This document shows, in pieces, positions 12,415-24,239 of a DNA stretch of 64,000 nt. This stretch comes from Grifola frondosa (Eukaryota > Basidiomycota > Agaricomycetes > Polyporales > Grifolaceae): the NCBI GenBank assembly GCA_001683735.1, contig LUGG01000002.1, positions 3,472,001 through 3,536,000 of the forward strand. Direction: 5' to 3'. A program made the position numbers and the translations under genes. A model generated the notes under the pieces. The model saw only the letters and a program-made list of their open reading frames with translations, was not told the origin of the DNA and ran no database searches. The first letter of the stretch is position 1. Each line of letters starts with the position of its first letter.

Positions 12415-15400
12415 GTGCAGGTGCACCATGAGTATGCAGTAAGGACATGGAGAATGAAGAAAACACGTGTGAGGAGAGTGGAGGTCATGCTATATGAGAG
12501 TGGCTGACAAACCCCATTAAGGACCAGTCCAGTTGTGGCAGCTTTGATGATGTCAAAATTAATCTGATGATCAAGACTACAATTTATAATTGTTAAGACC
12601 AGCAACAGCAGAGAAATGATGGGTGCAGCTGTCAAGGCACCAAAGATGGAAGTAATAGTATATTCAAGATCTTGAAGAATACAGCTGATACATACCCTTC
12701 ATGAAATCTGATTAAACCTTGAGCAGAGCAGAATCAGGTTGTCATCCTTCTCTATGCATGCTGCATGAACTTGCTTTCATACACTGGTACATTGTCAGAT
12801 CCAGAGTTCAACATAAATGAAGGTACAACACTCACTGAGCATTGTCAGCCTTCCAAGCATATTCAACAGCACCTTGATTCTCAGCAAGATGGACAAGGGT
12901 AGTCACAAGACATGCTCAGTTTGAAATGCTAGTAAACAACAGTTTGACAGCCTGCTAGAGTTCATCCTTGAAACATTTTTTCGCCCACTTCCCTGATGTC
13001 TGCCATGTTGTTCATGCTTAGGAAATCCTTCATCTTTATATTACATATGCCAACTCTGTGCCAATCTTCAGTTCCCTGAGAGACTTGCAAGCTATCTGGA
13101 GGTAGTGGATGAGATCGTCAAATTTGCCTGCATTATTCAAACTCTTGATACAAATTTGAGAAATCTTTCACCTTGACATGAAAATCTATATAAGTGAGTG
13201 TGTAAGGTGAATTGCATCTAATGGATATTGTGAAATTCACTAATAGCATTTTTAATTTATAGACCATCAAGCTGTGCCTTAGTTAATCTGCTCTAAACCT
13301 CTGGCTTGTTGACATGTTTACATACTCCACACCACAGTCTGGAGGTACAATATGTTCAATAAGAGCACTGATAACCATAGCATGCTGCTCATACATCTTG
13401 TAAATCATGAACACTTCCTTATAGAGACATGTTTGATAGCAATCTTTGCAATCTTGACCATGTCATGGATTTGTAACTTGTCAATATAGCCCATGACCTT
13501 GCCATTGTCAGCATGAATGGCAGTCAAATATAAGGTTCTGCAAGTTATACAATTATTGCTGAATGAATGGCAACAGTTCAAGGATGATCTTCTCGAGGAG
13601 CTCAATAAGTTCAATTGGTAGATCTGCTGATAGAAATGCTTTGATGGTGACCAACACGTCGTCAGGATCAGTGCACTTGGGAAGAGCAGTTGCAATGATC
13701 TACATATATGAAGATTAACATTTTAGTATAGTAATGAATTGATTGAGACTTATCTGATCAATGAGTGGGCATTGTGCATATTGTTGGGCTGGAGGACCTG
13801 TGCCCATAGCTTGGGTTGATGATGCCAAACAAGGTACCGGCCTGCTGCTTGAACATTGAGTTATCATTGGTGATCGCAATGAGCTTGTCATCACAGAAGG
13901 CCTTTGCATATGTGATGTAGGCTAAATAAGGATTATGGACCAGACAGAACCTTCCCACAACAAGTGGCTCATAAAGCTGGTGGAAATGATATTAGCATCT
14001 ACAGATGGCAAACAATGAAATAATATTACATTATTCTCTTTTAAGAATTGTTCGGGGTTGTTGTTCGAGTCAATGTGTCACAGATGTTTCCTAAGTCCCA
14101 TATTTGATACTTATCTAGTCACACTTATGTGTCACATTCTCTAAATGCACTTTTAACCATAAGTCTTTATTTTATCTGTGCTACATAGATAATCTATGGT
14201 CATCTTATCATTACCTTAACATCATCTTATCAACATCCTATCTGGTTATCTTATCATTTTCTTCTTGTTTCCTAATCATAGATGTAGATAGATAAGGCTG
14301 TAACAGGAGATACGCTATTGGTCACTGACTTGGCTGACTCATGGCTTGGCAGTCATGTGCAGCAGCAGTCATCCATCAGTTAGCATGGTATCATAGGTCC
14401 TAGGGTAGTGTTCAGGGTCCTAGTACACATGTATATAAGGAGGCCTGTCTGCATCCTTCAGGCTCAGACTCAATAACTATTTGCTGATCCCCTTATCACA
14501 CATTCCCCTCTCACTTTGAGTGTTACTCTCTCCCCACCTTTTGACTAGGTGAGTGTAGATTTGTGATACAATGTAGATCTTCATGAGGGCATTGAATACT
14601 GCAGAATCTTAATTCCCGGTCTGTCACGAGTCTCCAGCCATGACAGAATCAACTTCAGCCTGTTCCTGGCCTCGACTTTGTGAATAAGCATGTCAATGGA
14701 GACATTGCCAGGGATTGCTGCCAACAAAGACTTAATTGTCATCTCATCACAGTCTACATCTAGAAGCTCACAAATAACTTGTGGTCTGGACAGAGTTGAT
14801 GTGAGTGATGTACACCTCAATAAAGTTCATCAAGCCATTCTGATACAGGTAGAGAATAAGATTGTGCATGAAGGCACCTGCTTAAATATCTCAATGACTT
14901 GTGCGATACAAAGAATTCCCTGTAAATAAAAGTCATTTCATATGCACATGCTATTGTATGTGAACGTACTCTCAATGAGTTCACTGCAACCTTTGCCACT
15001 TCACTAAACTGCCCACTCTGAAAGAGCTGTTGATACTGCTTGATATACAGATTGTCTGCACCAGGTAGGTTTGCATGGCTGGCCAACTTGAATACGAGTC
15101 CGGTATTGTTTAGTGTCATTTTTAGATAGCACAGAGCAGTCTGGAGAACACCAGTAGATGTTCAAGGGTGGCAAAGGACATCATGCACAATACCTTTGAT
15201 GGAGACAAGGTCGCAGTCAGAGGATAGATTGGATGGTGAACTAGTCATATCACCTGCATTGAAAAGTGGTGATGGAGGGGAGGAACATATGGAAGACCAT
15301 GGCAGGGGAAGGTAATTGGGTGTTGCATGTTGCAAAGCTCTTGCTGAACAACTGGCAGGGTGGACAAGGCAGGCAGGGTGCAATGTGCATTGTGCCCACA

Positions 15401-15487
15401 AGTGAAGGCAGCTGGGATGTCATCAGAATATCATATTTTGCAGAGACATTAAATGGTCTGATCTATGGACGACTAATACTTGATCGG

Positions 15488-15868
15488 TAGTGTTGCTGCA
15501 GCTAAGTCAGGCCTAAATGATATATGACTCATAACGTGGGCAGTTTTTTAGATATCATAGTGATCTTACATTTATTTCATAGCCTATATATAGCCGCATA
15601 TTTTTACCAAATATAAAAATGTTATAGCTTGTATTGATGGAGATATGGCCAAAATGCCAATTGCAAAGTCCGACTTTTTAGTTAGCTTTTTTACCAATGT
15701 AACTGAAATTGAAACATATTCAAGATAATTATGCAAATGATGGTGTTACATTCAAATACATATACATCTTGACTATTAGTTTCAATTGAGATCATGTCAT
15801 TATCTGCAAAATTCATGTCAGAATATCTAAAAAGCTGAAACAGGTGTAACTAAGCTGTGGCAACACTA
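15488..15868 (-). mobile_element. hAT-type MITE, copy 5 (381 bp)
   Basis: Same family, minus orientation. Perfect 8-bp duplication TTGATCGG at 15480-15487 and 15869-15876. Confidence 0.85.
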
Positions 15869-15876
15869 TTGATCGG

Positions 15877-17991
15877 GTTCAAGGTCAACAGAATGTAAGG
15901 CAGACTGTGACCCAGTACACTACATTGGGTTTATCTGACACAGCTGCCCAGCATGGATTTGCCATAGACAAAAACATGCTGGACAGCTGGCACAAATAGA
16001 AAAGAGAAATGAAGGAAATGTCAACTAATCAACAGGTTAGGTGATATATCTTGCCTTCTGTGAATCTCACAGAGATTTGACACCAATGATTGAGAATGGC
16101 ATTTGAGCCACTCTATCTTGCATATAGGGTTAATATAACTGGTTGATGGAGATGTTAAGGTGACAGAGAGAGCTGGGATATTAAGATAGGCTGGAGAAAA
16201 GCATGAAGTTCCTGTGGTGGTTGACGATAAGGTGATACTGAAGGCATATAATCAACAATGGGCCTGAGCACATGAGGTACTCAGATGATGATGGGGTAGG
16301 GAGTGAGATAGGGCATGCATGTTGCAGGAGTCAATGAGAAGAAGACAGAATAATTGGATAAGGCGCCTAGCATGAGCAAGGTCATGGACATGATGAATAC
16401 ATTGTTTATGATGTTCACAGGCCAGCCCATTGGCACATCCAGGAGGGGAACAATGTCTGCCTAGATGATCGTGTTGTGCAGCCCATTGATTGGTTCATGT
16501 GCTTGAGAAGAGGTGTTGGTTCTGCATGTTGATGCTCAATGTGAGCATCATGGTGAATGGGTTCCACTTGTCACCTGCCTTGTATACCTGCACATTCTGT
16601 ACATCTCGAGCTTAATGTCACCATCCAGATAGAAGAGGTGGTTCAGTATATATTCTCGGTGCATGCATCAGTGTAGGCTTGGGGAGGGGAAAAGGACATA
16701 CCATAGTTCACAAGCATGCAGATCATGCTAATGATCAGTCATGAATGCACACAGTGACATAGGGAGGTGGATGTGCACAGCCATTATATTGATGGCAGGA
16801 GGCAGATGCATACAGGCATGGATGCACATGGTGAATGATGGAGGTGGATGTGCACAGGCATGAATGCATGTGGTGATGGGGAGGTGGATGTGTACCAGCA
16901 TGGACACATAGCGATGGGGGAGATGGAGCCTTCCTTAAGCTGAATTCACAATTATTAGACAGAATGACTTAGAGGAATGAACAACATATGCAGACATTAG
17001 AAAAGTATCTCGAAGGCATGATGACCTGCAAATTTATTCACATAGAATGCTTGAAAGGCATCCAGCAAATGGAAATCTTGTAGGCCAACTGGCACATGTG
17101 CATCTTTGTAAACACCAATAAGGTGGGTGGCATGAACAATGGAGTCTATGTGAATCACAGACATTACAGACAAATGATGTCTAATCTCCAGTCTGACCAG
17201 GTCTACCTGTCATTATCATACATGAACTGACTATGCCTATAGTGCATGAAGAATGTATGAGCATTTGTAATTACAGACCTATCTGTAATATATGAGACTA
17301 CAGATAAGACAATATATTCACGTGCACTTTCTAAAGTAGCAGCCCGGACCTTTTTACTTTTCTAAAGTGGCATTCTGGGCTTTTTCATCTGTGACATTGC
17401 TAGACTGGTGCCTTGCCTGAGGCTGGTCACTGCTGCCCATAGTGCAGTTGAAGTTTTTATGTTCTATCGCCCTTCCATGCACCCAGCCCTTTCCCTTCCA
17501 CCTGCCCACCCATTTGGGTGCTCTTTTATTTGATGCCTTCTAGGCTTCTCCTTGATTCACCTGCCTTTTCTTGTTCCTGATTCTCTGGGTATGTTGTAAA
17601 ATGGACTGTAGAGTTATGATTATATGCTTGTTATGCAGTCATGCAGCCCTCCAAACCAAGCCTAATTTAAGTGACCATCACACACTTTTGTGGGACCACA
17701 AACATAATTTGTGACCTATTGTCAGCACTTCACTGAACGCCAACTGGAGTCCCTCTAAATAAGGGGAGAACAAATGAAAAATGTAAGTTTGTCATGGATC
17801 ACATGGCCTGACAAACTTTCAAACTTAGGGTGACAATATGTCACAGGTCACACCCCACAAACATATGATTGTAACTCTACAGTATGTTACATGTCTTACT
17901 AAATTAGGTTTTGTAAAATGTATGTTACACATCCTACCAAATCAGGTTTTCAATTCTTGTAATGAATTCTACCACCCTATAATACTTTTTA
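15877..17991. other. Unassigned AT-rich stretch
   Basis: No open frame of note on either strand and no recognisable domain. It contains a short imperfect tandem repeat (16755-16925, listed separately). Low CpG suggests old, decayed repeat DNA. Confidence 0.4.
16755..16925. repeat. Imperfect minisatellite, GAGGTGGATGTGCAC-type units
   Basis: Units beginning GGAGGTGGATGTG recur near 16763, 16846 and 16880, each followed by variants of CACAGGCATGAATGCA and GTGATGG. Spacing is irregular. No coding meaning seen. Confidence 0.5.
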
Positions 17992-17999
17992 GGATAAGC

Positions 18000-18378
18000 T
18001 AGTGTTGCTGCAGCTAAGTCAGGCCTAAATGATATATGACTTATAAATTGTGCAATGTTTCAGATATCATAGTGATCTTAGATTCATTTTGTAGCTTAGA
18101 TATAGTGGCATATACCTTCCAAAGATAAAAACATTATACATTGTATTGATGGAGATATGGCCAAAAAAGCTGATTGCAAAGTCCGACTTTGTAGTCAGCA
18201 TTTTTACCAATGTAACTGAAATTGAAACATATCAAAGATAATTATGCAAATCATTGTTACATTCAAATACATTTATATCTTAGCTATTCATTTCAATTAA
18301 AATCATGTCACTATCTGCAAAACTCATGTCAGAATATCTAAAAAGCTGAAACAGGTGTAACTAAGCTGTGGCAACACA
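18000..18378 (-). mobile_element. hAT-type MITE, copy 6 (379 bp)
   Basis: Same family, minus orientation. The right end has lost the final T of CAACACTA. Flanked by GGATAAGC (17992-17999) and GGATAAGT (18379-18386). Confidence 0.85.
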
Positions 18379-18705
18379 GGATAAGTAATACTTCAACCTT
18401 TCATTGCTAAAGTTGCCAGTGTAAACCATGTCTATTTTCGGAATGACCCAGCATGCTATGTCAGCTCAATGTCCATATTTGGTAAGATCTCCTGTACTCC
18501 AAGTCCAACTTCGACTCTAATATTTTATAACCCTATCTCATAATTATGCACTGCACCACCATATCTCCATGTAGTAACCTGCCCACTTTCACACTCTTGT
18601 TCAAAAACAATTTTCATCCATTTCCAGATTATGCCAAGTTTGAATAACTTGGTGAGGTGTATTTTGCCAACATTTCTCGTACAGCCAACATTTCATCCTG
18701 TATGC

Positions 18706-21347
18706 CACACCTTTCAGTGAAGTGTTTCTGTTACTTACAGCCAGCTGATCAATAATATGAGTTAATGTCACAGGCCAGCTGGTCCCGGCCAGGATTGTAA
18801 CTTGTTTCATAGTTACAGCCCAGCCAGGCTTCTGTATTTTTAGTCCAGCCAGATGTCACTCTGGAACATCTGTGTCTCCTTTTTATCAGTCTGGCCAGTG
18901 CTCAGATTTATAGCACTGCCAGATGCCAATCAGAGCAGAATGTGTCCATGATCAGTGTGCCCATGCCAGAGGGATTTCTGATATAACATCTGTCCAGACA
19001 ATGTCAGAGCACACTCCACCTACCGGGGATGACAGCCAACCTGCATGCCAAACATCAGCATCAATACTGCCCTCAGCATGTTTGTTGTCTGCTGCAGTAA
19101 ATATTGTTACTGTGCAGCTGAAGTTTTTCAGTGGGCCAGACCTCACATTCATAGTATACCTTTATACCAATCGGAGCAGCACAGTGGGTCTATGATTTGG
19201 AAACCATAGGATAGAGGTTATGATGGTCCAGTCTGATGTGATTTCGACAATAAAGGAGGCCTGTAAATTAACAGAATATGACATATTTATTCAGGATGAA
19301 AAATGAGCTGCATAGCACCCTTTTGCATTAGTGACTTCTTACATCACAGTTGCATGACCTGCCAAGTCATTACCCTACTCCAGTGATAATTTCCTGAATT
19401 CATCATTCATGGGCCACTGGCTACCATCAAAGTAGTATAGGATGCAGTTCATTCATAGCTATAGACAAACATAGAATGTATGGAGGGGAGACTCATACTC
19501 CGGACCAGATCAGGACAGAGCAACATGTATGAAATAGGGGCATTCATGAAGGAGCCCATTCAGTCATATGCTGTGCCCAAAGGCCAGCCAGGTACGAATT
19601 TAGGCTGTTATCACAGGCCAGCCGGACCTGGCCGGACCTGTTCATCTTGCTGTATTTGCAGTCCAGCCGGAGTACATGATTACAGTCCGGCCAGAAGGCT
19701 CTGAGCATTCTTCCACTTATTGGGCTGCAATGTCCACTCATATTGTGACATCAAAGATCTCATTTGACTCATTGCTTGAACACCAGTGATAGCCTTTGTC
19801 ATCCGGACAGTCAACCTATACTCCGGAATGACCATTCCATCCGGATGTTTGCCCCGGTCCGTATGTCTACTCCGGGACAGTTCTTTCCGGTCCGACCTCC
19901 ACGCCATGCTCCTGAATATGATGCACATTCCGATAGCAGGTTCAGACGAACACGATGCAAGGTGAATATTGGGGAGATCAATACAGCCACTGCCTGCGGT
20001 TGGTTCTCACGATATTAAGGGGTCTTCATGAACACCTTTATTTGGTAAGCGTTGTTCCGACCCGATCCGGTCCGGAGTATGAGTCCCATCCGTACATTCT
20101 ATGTCGCTCTCTAGCTCCCAATAGAATGCATCCTGTACTACTTTGATGGGTGGCCGGTGGCCCATGAATGACGAATTCAGGAAATGGTCACCGGAGTAGG
20201 GCGACGACTTGGCAGATCGTATAACTTCGATGTAAGAAGTCGCTGATGCAGAAGGGTGCTGTGCAACTCATTTTTCATCCCGGATAAATACATCGTCTTC
20301 CGTTAATTTACAGGCCTTCTTTATTGTCGAAATCACATCAGACCGGCCCGTCATAACCTCTATCCTATTGTTGTCAAATCACAGACCCACCGTGCCGCTC
20401 CGATTGGCATACAGGTATACTATGAATGTAAGGCCTAGCCCACCGACGAACTCCAGCTGCACAGTAACAATATTCGCTGAAGCGGACAACAAACATGCTG
20501 AGGGCAGTATTGATGCCGACGTTCGGCATGCAGGTTGGCTGTATCCCAGATAGGTGGGGTGTGCTCCAACGTTGTCTGGACAGGTGTTATACCAGACATC
20601 CCTCCGGCATGGGCACACTGATCATGGACACATCCTGCTCCGATTGGCATCCGGCCGGGCTGTGAACCTGAGCACCGGCCGGACTGACGAAAAGGAGACA
20701 GATGTTCCGGAGTGACATCCGGCCGGACTGAAAATACAGAACCCCGGCCGGGCTGTAACTATGGAACAAGTTACAATCCCGGCCGGGACCGGCTGGCCTG
20801 TGACATCAGCCCATGCCATTGACCGGCTGTCTGTAAGTAACAGAAACACTTCACTGAAAGGTGTGCATGAAGACCCCTTAATATCTGAAGAACCAACAAG
20901 TGGGAATGATTGTATTGTATGTTAAAATCTCCATAATATTGATCTTGCATTGTGTTCATCTGAACCTGCTATCAGAATGTGCATTATATTCAGAAGCATG
21001 GCATGGATTGTCAGACTGGAAAGAACTGTCCCGGAGTAGACATATGGACTGAGGCAGACATCGGGATGGAATGGCCATTTCAGAGTATAGGTTGACTGTC
21101 CAGATGACAAAGACCATCACTGGTGTTTGAACAATGAGTTAAATGAGGTCTTTGATGTTAAAATATAAGTGAACATTGCAGCCCAATAGTTGGTGCGAGA
21201 ATGCTCAGAGCCTTCTGGCTGGACTGTTATCACATACACCAGCCAGACTGTAAATATAACAAGATAAACAGATCCAGCCAGGTTTGGCTGGCCTGTGATA
21301 ACAGCCTAAATTTGCTTTGGTAACAGCATATATGACTGAATGGGCTC
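18706..21347 (+). mobile_element. Non-autonomous 1.3-kb KDZ-type element A, interrupted by element B
   Basis: Starts CACACCTTTCAGTGAAG and ends ACTGAATGGGCTC, the same ends as the 16.8-kb KDZ transposon and as B and C. The two halves, 18706-19551 and 20866-21347, together align along the whole of C (58404-59716), about 1.32 kb. A is CpG-depleted throughout: most CpG sites of C appear as TpG or CpA in A. B lies between the halves with its own duplication. I see no convincing target duplication around A itself (TGTATGC against AATTGAG). Short open frames in it are mirror shadows repeated in B and C, not genes. Confidence 0.8.
19552..20865 (-). mobile_element. Non-autonomous 1.3-kb KDZ-type element B, nested in A
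   Basis: A full-length reverse-oriented copy (1,314 bp) of the same family, beginning GAGCCCATTCAGTCAT and ending with the complement of CACACCTTTCAGTG. The perfect 7-bp duplication CATGAAG lies at 19545-19551 and 20866-20872, and element C carries the uninterrupted site TCATGAAGACCCC. CpG sites are mostly intact (repeated CCGGCCGG), in sharp contrast to the host copy A, so B is the younger insertion. Confidence 0.85.
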
Positions 21348-22735
21348 AATTGAGCACAGTTAGGCTGAGTGGAAGCAGGGTCAGTGTTCATGGACAGGCC
21401 AAATGGGCTCAAAGCCATGGAGGGATGGGTGCAGTTGGGCCAAAGCTGCACTTAATCAGTCTCCAGAGGTTGGCCAAATTAGCCACAGCACTGGCATAGC
21501 ATCTGAACAAACCCCCTGCTTCTACAGCAGAATGGACACCCAATGCATGGGCCGAGTTAGCAGGTGGGGTTCATCAGACTAACTGCATTCATCTTGAACA
21601 TGTGTAGTTGGAGGACACAGCTCCTGACTGCATGACTTAGTCATGGATGGCTCAGCTGCTTTGGCACCAATCAGACCCATGCAATACTGTGTATTCTGGG
21701 CCAGACTGAGGTGGCTCCACTATTGTCCACATGACAGCATGGGCCCATCTCAACCAAAAAGAGCTGGACGATCTTTCAGATGCATGTTGTTACACCTGCC
21801 CCCTCCTGAATAACCACCACGGATCCATGATTGGGAGTCAGTGCTTGACCTGTTATCCCAAAGTCTTCTCATTGTTCATGACCTGCAAAATACTTATAAA
21901 GCTATGTCAACATGTGCAATAAAACAGCTCACCAGCACCACTGAAAGGCTTTCGGCCAGTGCCAGCTAAGCCAGCCAGTAACTACACAGATTCGTAGTAA
22001 CCATTAATTTCTCCTGACAAAGTCGGCTGAGTTTGATCAAATTTTCTCTCAATGGTCCCCATGTTCATCACTGAACAAAAGTGTTGGATGTGTTGCCCTG
22101 TCATGCACCAAAATGGATTGGTACTCAAACATGGCAATGTGACCATTGATCAGCATATTCTGAATCTAGCATCTTGACTTGCAGACATCAGGTCAATCAC
22201 ATTCACATATTGACAGCATACTACTCTTCCATCATGATTTCAAACAGTTCTCTATATAAACACCCTCTCTCTCAAAGTGTCTCTTATGAAGACACTAATG
22301 CATTAGAAGAGGAGATCATATCAAAAGAAAGTGAAAAATCAGAAGAGCATATTGATGAAGAATTAGAAAATGGCCTTTATGCTCCCCCATCAAGTCAGTA
22401 ATACAAAGACCTGCAGGAAAGAGAGCATGGCAGAAAAGGAGTTATCAGATTGGTCAGAAGATAGGATGGAAACCACATCATCGAGACAGCATACCTTTGC
22501 GAGTATCCATGATGAAGAAACTAATGATAAAGAAGCAAGCTGCAAAAGAAAGTGCAGGATAATTAGGAACACATCTATGCTATGTAAAGACTTATCCCAT
22601 TCCTCTCTATTTGCACATATTTATCATTACTCAGCACATTTCATCAAATCCATATCATATAATCTGGATTGGATCAGCAAATGGACACTTTGGCAACTGT
22701 GACATGGACAAATAGACCTGTGGCTTCATATTCAT
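21348..22735. other. Unassigned stretch
   Basis: Low CpG, no recognised domain. Two small plus-strand frames (22174-22401, acidic, and 22370-22702) have no motif I recognise; they could be remnants of a transposon gene but I cannot support a call. Confidence 0.35.
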
Positions 22736-23590
22736 GAACATTCCAGAATAACCCAGCAGAGAAGAAGTTTCTGGAACTTTCCAGAAGATTACAGTCTTCA
22801 AAAGAAGGACTTTAATTGAAATTTCTATTTCAGAATATCCTGAAATAATCCAGAAGCTCAAGGAAATTTTCAGAATATTCTGACAGATTTCAGAATAACA
22901 TAGGATCATGGAGAACATTTTAGGAACTTACAGAACCTGGGAGAATTGTCCAGAAGAAGATAGAACTGTGCAGAAAGTGCCAGTAGGTTAAAAATGCTTC
23001 CAGCAACTTCCAAAAGCCACTCGTCAGCAGGAAAATTGGTGGATTGGTAAGCATTGAGAGTGGATTGGTAAGCAAGCAGGGGATTAGTCAGCCATAAGAA
23101 TAAAATAGAATAGAATAGAATGGAAGAATTCAGGAGGATATATAAGGGTGAGTGAAAAATCACCCAAATTATTCAAATATATTCTTCCCCCTCCCCCCCC
23201 CAGATTCCTCCCTCAGTAGTACTCCCTCACAATTTATATTCTTTCTCTTAACTTGAGGCACATCAGAAGTATTGCCTAGGCCCACCTGCTTACTAAGTAT
23301 TGACCTGGATTGTTAACTTGCCAAAGCAAGAGACTTTGAAAGTGCAAGTTCAGGCAAAAGGTTGAAGATTGTCAAGACCTTTGTTAGGACAGAGTTCTGT
23401 CATAAAGAAAGTTACCTAAATTTTCAACTGTCCAGACAAAAGATTCTGGAAGCATAAGGTTAGGAAAGAAGATCAGAAGTTACTGACCTAGATTGTTAGC
23501 TTGCCAAAGCAAGAGGCTTTGGAAGAGCAAGTTTAGGCAGATTAATTGTCAGACCTTTGTTAGGACAGAAGCCCTGTCACAAAGGCACCA
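22736..23590 (+). repeat. LTR-like promoter segment with heat-shock elements and internal tandem duplication
   Basis: In order: many TTCCAGAA/CAGAATATTC motifs (22740-22990), (AATAG)n near 23100, a TATA box TATATAAG at 23139-23146, a C/T-rich tract at 23183-23205, and a roughly 183-bp direct repeat. Its units begin TTGACCTGGATTGTTAACTT (about 23300) and CTGACCTAGATTGTTAGCTT (about 23483), and each contains GACCTTTGTTAGGACAG. This order (enhancers, TATA, transcribed repeat) resembles the U3-R-U5 of an LTR, but I found no second LTR, primer-binding site or retroviral-type genes in the window. A solo LTR or a promoter relic are both possible. Confidence 0.35.
22763..22787. promoter_or_regulatory. 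Heat-shock element, five contiguous units
   Basis: AGAAG-TTTCT-GGAAC-TTTCC-AGAAG is five perfect alternating nGAAn/nTTCn pentamers, the binding site of trimeric heat shock factor. A further pair, AGAAT-ATTCT, lies at 22872-22881. It is about 350 bp upstream of the TATA box at 23139. Confidence 0.6.
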
Positions 23591-24239
23591 GGTGAGCAGT
23601 GTTAAGAAAGAGTTTGTTATTGTTTGATTAGTTGTCCTGTGAGTGGATTGAGGAGTATAAGTCTCTCGAAAAGAAGTCCAGGAGCATTCTCCATTCACCC
23701 AGTGGAATTCATCATAGTAGCAAAGTACTGCACCAAGGCAGTGACTTTGTAGGAAGTTTGTAGTGTACTGACAGAACAGGCTATATAAGTCAAGCCTTGC
23801 CATTATTTCTAGATATTTCGAGTAATTAAACACTGTAGAATGAAACCACAGAGCATTGTGATCCTTGTGAAAAGTAGAAAGTACACTTTCACAACCAAAC
23901 TCGACTGAGCCTCTGTCCGGAAAAGTAGGAAACCCTGTCAAGCTTGGTGCACCCATCATTTCTAGGAAATAACCCCTCACTATAAAACAAATATTACTCT
24001 CGTCAGATAGTCTTTTTGATTATTTGGTAAAAGTAGTGGTTGTTTAATACTGATCGCTGGAAATACACGACAATGCATGTTGTGATCAGACCGAATGGCT
24101 TCACATCCTAACAATAGTCTGTCATTGGAGGTTCCCGCACCCTCGTGAATGCTTTAGGCATGTGTCACAGCCACATATCACAGGAGTGTCATCTTGTCGC
24201 AGCCACTATTGTTATTAGGTGCATATCGGCCTGCATCTG

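Larger units (their letters stand above)
9120..12700. other. Insertion-swollen intron of the clathrin pseudogene
   Basis: The coding match stops near 12730 (after EKDDNLIL) and resumes near 9090 with QICGLNIIVH, which are neighbours in clathrin. The 3.6 kb between them is AT-rich, without recognisable genes, and holds two MITEs (9894-10273, 12035-12414). Between those lie short open frames on both strands (for example 10655-10966 minus, 10924-11304 plus) that I cannot assign. More elements may be present, but I saw no further terminal repeats. Confidence 0.5.
8084..15119 (-). pseudogene. CHC1: Clathrin heavy chain pseudogene, intron-containing, internally deleted
   Basis: Blocks in order along the minus strand match clathrin heavy chain (about 1,670 residues normally; vesicle coat). 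LASHANLPGADNLYIKQYQQ at 15119 onward; IAQVIEIFKQVP near 14900; LYLYQNGLMNFIEVY near 14860; LLDVDCDE and EARNRLKLILSWLE near 14780-14640; CDDKLIAITNDNSMFKQQ near 13880; LTAIHADNGKVMGYIDKLQ near 13510; KFDDLIHYLQIACKSLRE near 13110; QVHAACIEK near 12760; QICGLNIIVH near 9070; MGIFMELVILYS at 8845; LLTVLIPHIEH and FQQIDHIPLIYLY at 8310-8240. The N-terminal propeller is missing, and about 500 residues are deleted between FKQVP and LYLYQNG. Stops and frameshifts are frequent. Introns are retained, so this is a duplicated gene copy rather than a retrocopy. One intron (about 12730 to 9090) has grown to about 3.6 kb and contains MITE copies 3 and 4. Confidence 0.85.

Noticed and set aside
18923..20650. 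Open frames repeated in both orientations within elements A and B (also in C)
   Set aside because: They are the same non-coding repeat seen several times; the frames differ in stops between copies and resemble no protein.
23549..23980. 143-codon minus-strand frame
   Set aside because: No domain; it overlaps the LTR-like tandem repeat and has no splice or start support.
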